A model generated the notes under the pieces. The model ran no database searches, was not told where the DNA came from, and saw nothing but the letters and a program-made list of their open reading frames with translations. Source: Streptomyces liliiviolaceus (GTDB lineage: Bacteria > Actinomycetota > Actinomycetes > Streptomycetales > Streptomycetaceae). From it: a DNA stretch of 64,000 nucleotides. Positions 48,608 through 56,423 of this stretch are shown piece after piece (within the stretch, counting starts at the first letter, position 1; the number at the start of each line of letters is the position of its first letter). Position numbers and translations under genes: made by a program. The DNA is taken from positions 4,836,001-4,900,000 of the forward strand of contig NZ_JAGPYQ010000001.1 in the NCBI RefSeq assembly GCF_018070025.1, read 5' to 3'.

Positions 48608-50326
48608 CTACTGATAGACCCGTACGAAGTCGACGAGCATCTTGGACGGGAAGGGAGTGCTCGCGTCCGTCGGACCCGGCCAGTCACCGCCGACCGCGAG
48701 GTTGAGGATCATGTAGTGCGGGTGGTCGAAGATCCACGGCCCGCGTGTCTGCTCCACCTGGTCCTTGTCGAGGGAGAAGACGGTCCGGCCGTCCAGGCTG
48801 TAGGTGATGCCCTTGCTGTTCCAGTCGGCGGCCCAGGTGTGGAAGTCGTCGGAGAAGTCGGCGTTCCCGGGCAGGGTGTACGGCGAACCGATGCCGCCTC
48901 CACCGTTGTAGGCGGGCGCGTGGACGGTCGAGTACGCGGTCTTCACGTCCTTGCCGAGGACCTCCACGATGTCGACCTCGCCGTTGTACGGCCACGGCCG
49001 GCCCGTCAGGAAGTCGGCGCCCATCATCCAGAACGCGGGCCACAGGCCGTTGCCCTTGGGCACCTTGATGCGTGCTTCGACGCGCCCGTAGGTGAACTGG
49101 AACGTCGCGCCGGTGTTCATCCGCGCCGAGGTGTACTGGCAGGTGGTGCTGCCGCTCAACGGGTCACGCGGGCACGACGATCCGGCGGTGACCTCCTTGC
49201 GGGCCTCCATCACCAGGTGTCCCGACCCGTCCAGCGAGGCATTGCGATGGTCGGTGTAGTACTCCAGCTCGTTGTTCGGCCCGGTACCCGGGTCGGCCCG
49301 CCACTTCGAGGCGTCGGGCTTGCCGCCCGCGGCGCCGTCGAACTCGTCGCTCCACACCAGCCGCGGCGGGTTAGCGGGGTCGCTCGGCAGGGGCGGGGGC
49401 GTGATCGGGTCCCCGCCGGTGCCGTACACCTGGAACTCCCACAGCGAGTAGCCGTACGGGGTGGCGCGTTCCGTGCCGAACATGCGCACGTAGCGGCCGG
49501 TGCCGGAGACGGTCAGTGTCTGCTTGAAGCCCGTGCCTGACGTCGTCGAGTAGATCGGCGTCCAGTCGGTGCCGTTCGGTGAGACCTGGATCTGGAAGGA
49601 CTTGGCGTAGGCGGGATCCCATTGCAGGACGACCTTGTCGATCTGTGCCGTCGCGCCGAGGTCGATCGAGATCCAGCCCGGGTCGGTCCAGCCGGTGGTG
49701 GAGCTGGTGGCCCAGCGCGAGGCGGGGTCACGGTCGAACGCCCTGGCCGGTGTGCACTCCCAGCAGTTCCCGTCGCTCTGGGAGGAGGAGGCCGCGCCCG
49801 GCCTGCCGTAGGAGAGCAGCCTGCCCGGGTCTCCGCCGGTACCGCCGGCGGTGCCGTACACCTGGAACTCCCACAGCGAGTAGCCGTAGGCGGTGGCGCG
49901 TTGGGTTCCGTACATGCGCACATAGCGGCCGGTGCCGGTGACCGTCAGGTTCTGGGTGCCGCCCGTGCCCGAGGCCGTCTGGTGGACGGTGGTCCATGTC
50001 TGCGCGTCGCTCGACACCTCGATCCTGAACGCGGTGCCGTACGCGGCTTCCCAGTTGAGGACGACCCGGCTGATCCCGGCACTCGCGCCGAGGTCGATCT
50101 GGATCCACTGCGGATCGGCGAAGGCGCTGGACCACCGCGTCCCGGGGTCTCCGTCGACGGCGCTGCGGGCGTTGAAGTCCCCCTCGGTACTTGAGGCGGT
50201 GGCGGTCTTTCCCTGCGAGAGCAGGACCTCCGCTGCCTGTGCGGAGGGGGCGGGCAGAGCGATGAACGTGAGTAGTGAGGCGGCGAGCGTCAGAAATAAG
50301 GCGCAGCGACGCAACAGAGCTTGCAC
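48608..50326 (-). CDS. GH16 beta-glucanase with two discoidin (F5/8 type C) domains
   Basis: This 572-residue secreted enzyme has signal LFLTLAASLLTFIALPAPSA (residues 1-32). Two F5/8 type C carbohydrate-binding domains follow (about 33-160 and 175-310, each ending RYVRMxGTxRATxYGYSLWE, FQVYG). The GH16 catalytic domain covers about 330-572. The catalytic motif EVDIVE is at 450-455 (nucleophile Glu450, acid/base Glu455), of the laminarinase type acting on beta-1,3-glucans. AGGAG lies 7 bases before GTG 50326. It is divergent from a LacI regulator, with two dyads between them, so expression is probably induced by glucan-derived oligosaccharide. The two discoidin domains are near-duplicates. 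Confidence 0.9.
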   Translation of the reverse strand: MQALLRRCALFLTLAASLLTFIALPAPSAQAAEVLLSQGKTATASSTEGDFNARSAVDGDPGTRWSSAFADPQWIQIDLGASAGISRVVLNWEAAYGTAFRIEVSSDAQTWTTVHQTASGTGGTQNLTVTGTGRYVRMYGTQRATAYGYSLWEFQVYGTAGGTGGDPGRLLSYGRPGAASSSQSDGNCWECTPARAFDRDPASRWATSSTTGWTDPGWISIDLGATAQIDKVVLQWDPAYAKSFQIQVSPNGTDWTPIYSTTSGTGFKQTLTVSGTGRYVRMFGTERATPYGYSLWEFQVYGTGGDPITPPPLPSDPANPPRLVWSDEFDGAAGGKPDASKWRADPGTGPNNELEYYTDHRNASLDGSGHLVMEARKEVTAGSSCPRDPLSGSTTCQYTSARMNTGATFQFTYGRVEARIKVPKGNGLWPAFWMMGADFLTGRPWPYNGEVDIVEVLGKDVKTAYSTVHAPAYNGGGGIGSPYTLPGNADFSDDFHTWAADWNSKGITYSLDGRTVFSLDKDQVEQTRGPWIFDHPHYMILNLAVGGDWPGPTDASTPFPSKMLVDFVRVYQ

Positions 50327-50354
50327 GGGCGACTCCTCAAGTGGGGGCGAGGTG

Positions 50355-50368
50355 AGGGAGCGCTCCCT
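50355..50368. promoter_or_regulatory. LacI-type operator 1 (CebR-box-like)
   Basis: AGGGAGCGCTCCCT is a perfect 14-base palindrome differing from the CebR box TGGGAGCGCTCCCA only at the outer bases. It lies 28 bases upstream of the GH16 start codon. Confidence 0.78.
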
Positions 50369-50453
50369 GAAGGGGAGAATGGAGGGATGCGTGAAAGCTG
50401 TCAAGAGCTGTTTCACCTTGGAAAAACAGCGGTGTTACGCGTACGAATTCTTC

Positions 50454-50467
50454 AGGGAGCGGTCCCT
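50454..50467. promoter_or_regulatory. LacI-type operator 2
   Basis: AGGGAGCGGTCCCT matches operator 1 at 13 of 14 positions. The two centres are 99 bases apart, so a tetramer or two dimers could loop or bracket the GH16 promoter. Confidence 0.7.
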
Positions 50468-50654
50468 GGAGCCGCTCGCGCGACATCGTCGGCCCGGAGA
50501 CGGCGCAGGAGGCGAGGGACTCTTGGGCATGCTCATGACGCTCCTGCCTGCGGATACGCTGCTCACAACGTCATGACGCTGAGCCGGAGGTCGCCCTGAT
50601 GAGAAAACCCGCCCCGCGCACGAACCCGGGCGGCGACACAGGGGACGGACAGGG

Positions 50655-51647
50655 ATGAAACGCCCCACTCTGGAAGTGGTCGCCGCTCGGGCGGGCGTGT
50701 CCAAATCGAGCGTCTCCCGCGTCATCAACGGCGAGACGACGGTCGCCCCGGAGATCCGGGACGTCGTCATGCGCGCGGTGCGCGAACTGGGTTACGTGCC
50801 CAACGGGGCTGCCCGCAACCTCGTCACCCGCCGTACCGACACCCTCGCCGTGGTGGTCTCCGACCCGCCGCAGGGAGTCGTCTCCGACGACCCCCTCTTC
50901 TCGGCCGTGGTCCGCGCCGTCAGCCGAGAGCTGGAGAAGGCGGGCAAACGGCTCGTGCTCATGCTCGCGGAATCGGACCAGAGCCGGACCCGGGTGGTGC
51001 AGTACATCGCCGGCGGACACGTGGACGGCGTACTCCTGGTCGCCCTGCACGGTACGGACTCCCTGCCGGCCGCGCTCGCCCGGCAGGGTCTGCCCGTCGT
51101 GTCCTTCAACCGCACCTCCGCACAGGACGTCCCGTACGTGGCGCTGGACAACGCCGGCGGAGCGGCGCTGGCCGTACGTCACCTGCTGGAGCGCGGCCGG
51201 CGCCGGATCGCCACCATCACGGGGCCGCTCGAACTCCACGAGGCACGCGAGCGCCTGGCCGGCTACCGGCAGACGCTGCAGGACACCGGTCGGCGCTCGA
51301 TCGTGGCACTGGGCGACTTCACGAGGGCGTCCGGCGCCGAAGCCATGCGCCAGCTCCTGGAGGACGATCCCGACCTCGACGCGGTGTTCGCGTCCAACGA
51401 CCTGATGGCGATCGGAGCCCTGCGCACGCTCCAGAAGGCGGGCCGGCGCGTGCCCGAGGACGTGGCGGTGATCGGCTTCGACGACATCGAGGCCGCGTCC
51501 TACACGAGCCCCGCACTCACCTCGGTACGCAGCCCGATGGCGGACCAGGCGACCGCGGCCGTCCACCTGCTCCTCAACCTGATAGACGGCGGCCCCACAG
51601 ATCCGGTGATCATGCCGAACGAACTCGTGGTGCGCGAATCGACCTGA
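50655..51647 (+). CDS. LacI family regulator
   Basis: This 330-residue protein has the LacI helix-turn-helix and hinge (TLEVVAARAGVSKSSVSRVI, NGETTVAPEIRDVVMRAVRE, LGYVPNGAARNLVTRR) and a periplasmic-binding-like sugar domain (VDGVLLVALHGTDSLPAALA, VAVIGFDDIEAASYTSPALT). The SKSSVSRVING recognition helix is that of GGGAGCGCTCCC-binding regulators such as CebR, in agreement with the adjacent palindromes. It probably represses the divergent GH16 gene until a beta-glucan oligosaccharide binds. Confidence 0.9.
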   Translation: MKRPTLEVVAARAGVSKSSVSRVINGETTVAPEIRDVVMRAVRELGYVPNGAARNLVTRRTDTLAVVVSDPPQGVVSDDPLFSAVVRAVSRELEKAGKRLVLMLAESDQSRTRVVQYIAGGHVDGVLLVALHGTDSLPAALARQGLPVVSFNRTSAQDVPYVALDNAGGAALAVRHLLERGRRRIATITGPLELHEARERLAGYRQTLQDTGRRSIVALGDFTRASGAEAMRQLLEDDPDLDAVFASNDLMAIGALRTLQKAGRRVPEDVAVIGFDDIEAASYTSPALTSVRSPMADQATAAVHLLLNLIDGGPTDPVIMPNELVVREST

Positions 51648-51743
51648 CCGCGCGGCTTGTTCCGCGACCGGTCTCGCGACTGATCTCGCGTTCCGGAACC
51701 GCCGGGACCGGCTCGGTGGCCAGGGAAGCCGGACGGCCCTCCT

Positions 51744-52115
51744 TCAGGGTTTCCAGGTGCGGAGGAAGGCCGTGATCCGTTCGGCGGTGCAGTGCGGGTC
51801 GTTGAGTTCGTTGGCGAGCGCGGTGAGTTGTTCGCGGGTGGGGTTGACGGGGATGTTGCTGGCTTCGAGGTACATGACCGCGACGGCGCAGGCGACGGTG
51901 AGGTTGGAGCGTTCCAGCCAGCGGCAGCGGCCGAGGCTGTGGACCAGGGCGGCGGCGCGGGCGTAGGGGCCGTCGTAGACGGGGGTGTCGAGGAGTTCGC
52001 CGCGATGGCGGGCCACGGCGGCGATCGGCACGCCGTAGTCGTCGGCGGCCGGGTCGCGATGGCCCGCCCGTTCGGCGACTTCGAGGATCCAGGATTCGTC
52101 GACGTGCAGGATCAC
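51744..52115 (-). CDS. Doc/Fic-like toxin, active-site motif degenerate
   Basis: This 123-residue protein reads MILHVDESWILEVAERAGHR, then YGVPIAAVARHRGELLDTPV, then YDGPYARAAALVHSLGRCRW and CAVAVMYLEASNIPVNPTRE. The layout is that of death-on-curing (Doc) toxins. The catalytic HxFxDGNKR loop is replaced by LGRCRWLERSNLTVA, so the phosphate-binding and catalytic residues are mostly missing. The GTG at 52115 overlaps the antitoxin stop by 4 bases, a typical toxin-antitoxin arrangement. It may be an attenuated toxin or use different residues. Confidence 0.72.
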   Translation of the reverse strand: MILHVDESWILEVAERAGHRDPAADDYGVPIAAVARHRGELLDTPVYDGPYARAAALVHSLGRCRWLERSNLTVACAVAVMYLEASNIPVNPTREQLTALANELNDPHCTAERITAFLRTWKP

Positions 52116-52360
52116 GCGGCGGCACCCGGCTGCGGCTGCGCGTACGGGGCGTCGAGCTGCTCCTCCAGGTCGTCGAGGAAGGCGCCGTGCTCATTGATGA
52201 GCCGCTGGGCCGCCGCCATGCCCGCGGCGCGAGCACCGGTGGTGTCCTCGATGATCAGCCGCTCCACGTACTTGTTGAAGTCGAGCCGTCGGGCGGCCGC
52301 GGCGGCCTTGCCGGCGGCGAGGACGTCCTCTTCCAGCCGGACCTGCGTCTGCTTCTTCAT
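52112..52360 (-). CDS. antitoxin, ribbon-helix-helix type
   Basis: This protein of about 82 residues starts MKKQTQVRLEEDVLAAGKAA, the N-terminal strand and helix of an MetJ/Arc-like DNA-binding fold. It continues ARRLDFNKYVERLIIEDTTG and a C-terminal tail that would wrap the toxin (LINEHGAFLDDLEEQLDAPY). A GTG at 52369 is an alternative start. It precedes the Doc-like gene and overlaps it by 4 bases. It should neutralise the toxin and autoregulate the pair. Confidence 0.74.
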   Translation of the reverse strand: MKKQTQVRLEEDVLAAGKAAAAARRLDFNKYVERLIIEDTTGARAAGMAAAQRLINEHGAFLDDLEEQLDAPYAQPQPGAAA

Positions 52361-52487
52361 GGAAGTCACACCCAGATGGTAGCAGGGTGGTAGCTGCCGC
52401 GCGGGGGATGTGGCGCGGGCGGATGCGGCGCGGGCGCTGGATGCCCCAGATTCCCTGTCGCCCTACCGGAATCTGCACTCCGACGAT

Positions 52488-52512
52488 AAAAATCGACACC
52501 GTGTAGACTTTT
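52488..52512. promoter_or_regulatory. palindromic operator before SDR-TetR operon
   Basis: A 25-base imperfect dyad is centred at 52500: AAAAATCGACAC on the left and GTGTAGACTTTT on the right pair at 10 of 12 positions. It includes GTAGACT, a possible -10 element, and ends 47 bases before the SDR start. The TetR protein encoded at 53408 is the probable ligand-controlled repressor. Confidence 0.68.
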
Positions 52513-52559
52513 GGGTGAGGGAGCAACCAGGCTCCGTCCGAGTCCCAGCTGGAGGAACA

Positions 52560-53408
52560 GTGCAGGAACAGAAGTGGCTCATCACCGGCGTCAGCACGGG
52601 CCTCGGACGCGCCTTCGCCCAAGCGGCCCTGACCGCCGGGCACACCGTCGTCGGCACCGTCCGCTCGGAGAAGGACCTGCGGGCCTTCGAAGAGCTCGAA
52701 CCCGGACACGCTCACGGCCGCATCCTCGACGTGACGGACGGCGACGCGGTCGCGCGTGTGGTCGCTGAGGTGGAGCAGAGCGTCGGAGCTCTGGATGTCG
52801 TCATCGCCAACGCCGGCTTCGGCCTGGAGGGCACCTTCGAGGAGACCCCGCTGGCCGAGGTGCGGCGGCAGTTCGAGGTCAACGTGTTCGGGGTGGTGTC
52901 CACCCTGCAGGCCGTGCTGCCCCACATGCGCCGGCGCCGTAGCGGACATCTGATGGCCGTCACCTCCATGGGCGGGCTCATGGCCGTGCCCGGCATGTCC
53001 GCCTACTGCGGCAGCAAGTTCGCGCTGGAAGGCATCCTTGAGGCGCTGGGCAAGGAGGTCGCGCAGTTCGGGATCCACGTGACGGCGATCGAGCCCGGCT
53101 CCTTCCGCACCGACTGGGCCGGACGGTCCATGACACGTGCCGAGCGGTCCATCGACGACTACGACGAGCTGTTCGCCCCCATCCGTGAAGGGCGGCAGAA
53201 GGCCAGCGGGAATCAACTGGGCAACCCGGCCAAGGCCGGGGACGCCGTCGTACACATCACGTCGGTCGACCAGCCGCCGGCCCACCTCGTCCTGGGCTCG
53301 GACGCGCTGCGACTGGTCACCGCCGCGCGCACGGCCGTGGACGAGGACATCCGCGCCTGGGAGACGCTCTCCCGTACGACCGACTTCGCCGAAGGTGCTC
53401 AGCTCTGA
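52560..53408 (+). CDS. short-chain dehydrogenase/reductase
   Basis: This 282-residue SDR has cofactor motif TGVSTGLGRAFA, NAGFG, catalytic Ser in VTSMGG and Tyr-x-x-x-Lys in SAYCGSKFALEG. GGAGG (52551-52555) precedes the GTG at 52560 by 4 bases. It is of the oxidoreductase type that often partners TetR regulators. The downstream tetR gene starts within its stop codon (TGATG), so the pair is one operon behind the palindrome at 52488-52512. Confidence 0.87.
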   Translation: MQEQKWLITGVSTGLGRAFAQAALTAGHTVVGTVRSEKDLRAFEELEPGHAHGRILDVTDGDAVARVVAEVEQSVGALDVVIANAGFGLEGTFEETPLAEVRRQFEVNVFGVVSTLQAVLPHMRRRRSGHLMAVTSMGGLMAVPGMSAYCGSKFALEGILEALGKEVAQFGIHVTAIEPGSFRTDWAGRSMTRAERSIDDYDELFAPIREGRQKASGNQLGNPAKAGDAVVHITSVDQPPAHLVLGSDALRLVTAARTAVDEDIRAWETLSRTTDFAEGAQL

Positions 53409-54022
53409 TGCCCGGCAACCACCCCGCGCGAAGCCGACGCGGCACCGAGCGCAAGGGCGACGTCCGGGAGCGGGCCATTCTGGACACCTGCGAAGCCCTG
53501 CTGGCGCAGAAGGGCTACGACGCCATGACCGTCGGCGACATCGCCCAGGGCGCCGGTATCACGCGTGGCGCCCTGTACTTCTACTTCGGCTCGAAGCAAG
53601 AAGTGGTCACGGCGCTCGTGGCCCGTACGGTCGAGCACCTGTGGGAGCGGTCGCGGGTCACCGCGCAGGCCGATGAACCGCGCCAGGCCATCGCGGCAGC
53701 CATGCGGCGCACGGTCGAGCTGTGGAACGAGCACGGCCTGGTCATGCGTACGGCGATCGACCTGTCGCTGACCGTGCCGGAGATCGGCGAACTGTGGAGC
53801 CGTACAGCTGACTTGTTCATCGCAGCCATCACGGCCGTCCTGGAACGGGCCGGCATTCGGGCCGGCGGCGAGCCGGAACAAGCGTCGGCGATGGCACGCG
53901 CTCTGTGCTGGATGATCGAGCGCACCTTCTACCACGCCTCGCAGGAGTCCCGCGAGGATCTGCAAAACGCATCCTCGACCTGTGAACACATCTGGCTGGT
54001 CAGCGCGGGCCTGACCGCCTGA
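53408..54022 (+). CDS. TetR/AcrR family repressor
   Basis: This 204-residue protein has a TetR helix-turn-helix (RERAILDTCEALLAQKGYDA, MTVGDIAQGAGITRGALYFY, FGSKQEVVTALVART) and a ligand domain of the EthR-like type. The ATG overlaps the SDR stop (TGATG). It probably autoregulates the SDR-tetR operon. Confidence 0.85.
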   Translation: MPGNHPARSRRGTERKGDVRERAILDTCEALLAQKGYDAMTVGDIAQGAGITRGALYFYFGSKQEVVTALVARTVEHLWERSRVTAQADEPRQAIAAAMRRTVELWNEHGLVMRTAIDLSLTVPEIGELWSRTADLFIAAITAVLERAGIRAGGEPEQASAMARALCWMIERTFYHASQESREDLQNASSTCEHIWLVSAGLTA

Positions 54023-54238
54023 TGCATCCGGTGTCGGGACTGCATCAGCCGCTGAGGAGGATGGACGACGGCCGTCGTCAAACCCCGTGTGTGCGCGGGC
54101 GGTCGGTAATTCCGATCACGCAGTGGCGCCGATGGGGTAGCCTGTCCGGGATTTCGTGCGGCAGGTTCGCTGCCGCCCCGTTCGGCGCGCTCGGCGTCGA
54201 CACGCACCGCGTGCCCTGCCCGGAAGGAGGCGAGAGAC

Positions 54239-54313
54239 ATGGACCGTGCTGAATGCGTTGCGGCCATAGTTGCCTCCGGCCGTGTGCCCTCCCTCCTCTG
54301 CGGCGCGCGGTAG
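54239..54313 (+). CDS. leader peptide (uORF), 24 residues
   Basis: ATG 54239 to TAG 54313 encodes a 24-residue peptide beginning MDRAECVAAIVASGRV and ending LLCGAR. It has the best ribosome-binding site in the neighbourhood, GGAAGGAGG at 54222-54230, 8 bases from the ATG. A strong start on such a short frame, followed by hairpins and a U-rich terminator upstream of a drug exporter, is the pattern of ribosome-mediated attenuation. A ribosome slowed by an antibiotic on the leader would change RNA folding. Nothing in the peptide itself identifies the drug. Confidence 0.6.
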   Translation: MDRAECVAAIVASGRVPSLLCGAR

Positions 54314-54340
54314 CTCCTCCCCCTTCCTGTTTCCTGTCGT

Positions 54341-54361
54341 CGGCATCTTCCTGAGATGCCG
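54341..54361 (+). other. leader RNA hairpin 1
   Basis: CGGCATCT and AGATGCCG form a perfect 8-bp stem around a TCCTG loop, 28 bases after the leader-peptide stop, within reach of a stalled or trailing ribosome. Confidence 0.6.
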
Positions 54362-54382
54362 CGTCACGAGATGTCCTGGCCT

Positions 54383-54441
54383 GCGCGGTTCACCGCCGCG
54401 CGGGCCGCGGGGGCGCGCGCCCGAAGACGGGCCCTTCTTTT
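54383..54441 (+). terminator. attenuator: hairpin 2 and U-rich terminator hairpin
   Basis: Hairpin 2 is GCGCGG / CCGCGC (54383-54401, 7-base loop). It is followed by GCCCG-AAGA-CGGGC (54419-54432) and CC-TTCTTTT. A run of six T in seven bases is exceptional in this GC-rich DNA and points to intrinsic termination. The GC-rich stretch 54400-54420 (GCGGGCCGCGGGGGC) could pair alternatively with CGGGCCC and act as antiterminator. Confidence 0.6.
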
Positions 54442-54664
54442 GCTGGTCATCGTGATCTCGGCGTTCCGCGCCGCACGACCGGCAAGAGCACCGGCGTGAA
54501 TGACACGCGGTTGGTGAGGCAGGCCCCGGGTGCTGTTCGCGGTTCCCGCTGCCCCACCGCCCTGCCGTGTCCCCGTGCTGCGTACACCGGCCCGTCGTCA
54601 CCACCGCGACCGTCCCTGGCCGGCTGTCTCGACAGCGCTTCGACACGAAACGTGCGTGATCGTC

Positions 54665-56275
54665 ATGAGCAAGAGTCCTCCCGAACGTCCCGGAGGGGAA
54701 TCCCGTCCCGGAGGGGAATCCCTCCCCCGCGGCCTCTCCACCCCTTCCACGGCCACCGGCCGCTCTCCGGACCGCGAGGTTCCCGCCGCGACTCCGACTC
54801 CTGTGCCGACACCGGCATTGGCAGCGGCACCGGCACCGGCACCGGATCCGAAGCGCTGGTGGGCGCTGGCCGTCATCGCCCTCGCCCAGCTGATGGTGAT
54901 CCTCGACGGCACCATCGTGAACATCGCGCTGCCCTCCGCCCAGCACGCTCTCGGCATGTCGGACGGCGACCGGCAGTGGGTGATCACCGCCTACACGCTG
55001 GCCTTCGGCGGGCTGCTGCTGCTCGGCGGCCGGATCGCCGATCTGGTGGGCCGCAAGCGCACCTTCGTCATCGGCCTGGCCGGGTTCGCCGCGGCCTCCG
55101 CACTGGGCGGCGCGGCGGCCGGTCCCGGGATGCTGTTCGCGGCGCGGGCCCTGCAAGGTGCGTTCGCGGCGCTCCTGGCGCCCTCGGCCCTGTCACTGCT
55201 GACGACGACGTTCACCGACCCCAAGGAGCGGGCCAGGGCGTTCGGGGTCTACGGTGCGCTGGCCGGCGGCGGCAGCGCGGTCGGCCTGATCGTGGGCGGT
55301 CTGCTGACCGAGTACCTGAACTGGCGCTGGTCCCTGTACGTCAACGTGCCCATCGCGCTGGCCGCCCTGCTCGGCGCACCGGCCTTCCTGCGCGACCGCA
55401 CCGGCCGTCGGGACGGGCGCCTGGACGTGCCGGGCGCACTGCTGGGCTGCGGCGGGCTCGTCGCCCTCGTGTACGGGTTCAGCGAGGCTGAACCTCGCGG
55501 CTGGGCCGACCCGTCGGTCCTCACGCTGCTCGTGGCCGGCGTGATCCTGCTCGCCGCCTTCGTGTGGTGGCAGAGCCGCGCTGCGAGCCCGCTGCTGCCG
55601 CTGCGCATCGTCAAGGACCGTGTCCGGGCCGGATCGCTCGCGACGATGGGCCTGGCCACCGTCGGCATGTTCGGCGTCTTCCTGTTCCTGACGTACTACC
55701 TGCAGGTCGTCCTCGGCTACCCGCCGGTGCGGACGGGCCTGGCCTTCGTGCCGATCTCGGCCGGCATCGTCATCGGCGCCACCCAGATCGCGGCCCGCCT
55801 GCTGCCACGCACGGCACCGCGCGTCTTGATGTCGTCCGGCATGGTGCTGGCCGCCGCCGGAATGGTGCTGCTCAGCAGCCTGACCGTGCATGCGCAGTAC
55901 GTCCCGCGCGTGCTGCCCGCCCTGCTGCTGCTCGGCCTGGGCATGGGCCTGACCTTCATGCCGGTCTACGCGACGGCCACGGCCGGCGTGCCCGCGCAGG
56001 ACGCCGGTGTGGCCTCGGCCGTGCTCAACACCGTTCAGCAGATGGGCGCTTCGCTGGGCACCGTGCTGCTCAACACCATCGCCACCGGCCGTTACGTCCA
56101 CTCGCACGTGCACGATCCGGTCCACGGCGGCGCGACCCTCGACGAAGGCATGGTGCACGGCTTCTCCGTCGCCTACCGGTGCTCGGCGGGCGTCCTGCTG
56201 CTCGCCGCCCTGGTGGCGGGCCTCACCGTACGGCGGAAGACGCCGAAGCATGCCGGAACCGACGCACGGGCCTGA
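54665..56275 (+). CDS. MFS multidrug exporter, 14-helix EmrB/QacA type
   Basis: This protein of about 536 residues has the DHA2 layout: motif D1 LDGTIVNIALP in helix 1, motif A GGRIADLVGRKR, motif C GGGSAVGLIVGG and the C-terminal HGFSVAYRCSAGVLLLAALV. Residues 1-60 are a hydrophilic, Pro/Ala-rich extension with a tandem RPGGES repeat, unusual for the family. ATG 54665 has no good ribosome-binding site, and GTG 54656 or 54530 are alternatives, so the start is uncertain. It should export cationic or amphipathic drugs by proton antiport. A predicted translation-sensing attenuator precedes it, and a FusB-like ribosome-protection gene follows. Confidence 0.85.
   Translation: MSKSPPERPGGESRPGGESLPRGLSTPSTATGRSPDREVPAATPTPVPTPALAAAPAPAPDPKRWWALAVIALAQLMVILDGTIVNIALPSAQHALGMSDGDRQWVITAYTLAFGGLLLLGGRIADLVGRKRTFVIGLAGFAAASALGGAAAGPGMLFAARALQGAFAALLAPSALSLLTTTFTDPKERARAFGVYGALAGGGSAVGLIVGGLLTEYLNWRWSLYVNVPIALAALLGAPAFLRDRTGRRDGRLDVPGALLGCGGLVALVYGFSEAEPRGWADPSVLTLLVAGVILLAAFVWWQSRAASPLLPLRIVKDRVRAGSLATMGLATVGMFGVFLFLTYYLQVVLGYPPVRTGLAFVPISAGIVIGATQIAARLLPRTAPRVLMSSGMVLAAAGMVLLSSLTVHAQYVPRVLPALLLLGLGMGLTFMPVYATATAGVPAQDAGVASAVLNTVQQMGASLGTVLLNTIATGRYVHSHVHDPVHGGATLDEGMVHGFSVAYRCSAGVLLLAALVAGLTVRRKTPKHAGTDARA
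54686..54721 (+). repeat. 18-bp tandem duplication in the MFS 5' end
   Basis: CGTCCCGGAGGGGAATCC occurs twice head to tail (54686-54703, 54704-54721), giving a repeated RPGGES in the N-terminal extension. Both copies contain GGAGGGG, so they might also act as false ribosome-binding sites. Confidence 0.85.
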
Positions 56276-56276
56276 C

Positions 56277-56404
56277 CAGCCAGGGCCACGTCCCACAACC
56301 GGCACAACGAGCCGGGGCCACGTCCCGCCACCGGCCTGACGAGCCTGGGCCGCGTCCAGCCACCGGCTTACGCGCCGAGGTCGTGTCCGGCCACCCTCCA
56401 CCTC
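56277..56404. repeat. four degenerate 32-bp tandem repeats
   Basis: Units start at 56277, 56309, 56341 and 56373, each 32 bases, with the common core GGGCCACGTCC followed by CCACCGGC. Copies 1-3 are similar to each other and copy 4 is more diverged. They fill the spacer between the exporter and the FBP-domain gene. Confidence 0.78.
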
Positions 56405-56423
56405 ACCCCTCGAAGGACCTCCC

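Larger units (their letters stand above)
50327..50654. other. divergent regulatory region, GH16 / LacI
   Basis: This 328-base spacer has no gene. It contains the two operator dyads at 50355-50368 and 50454-50467 and the promoters of both genes. Confidence 0.6.
54023..54664 (+). promoter_or_regulatory. leader region of the MFS exporter gene with uORF and attenuator
   Basis: This 642-base spacer contains an ordered set: a leader peptide with an excellent ribosome-binding site (54239-54313), a perfect hairpin (54341-54361), a second hairpin (54383-54401) and a terminator with U-tract (54419-54441). About 220 bases then lead to the MFS start. TAGCCT near 54137 may be the -10 of the promoter. Confidence 0.6.
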
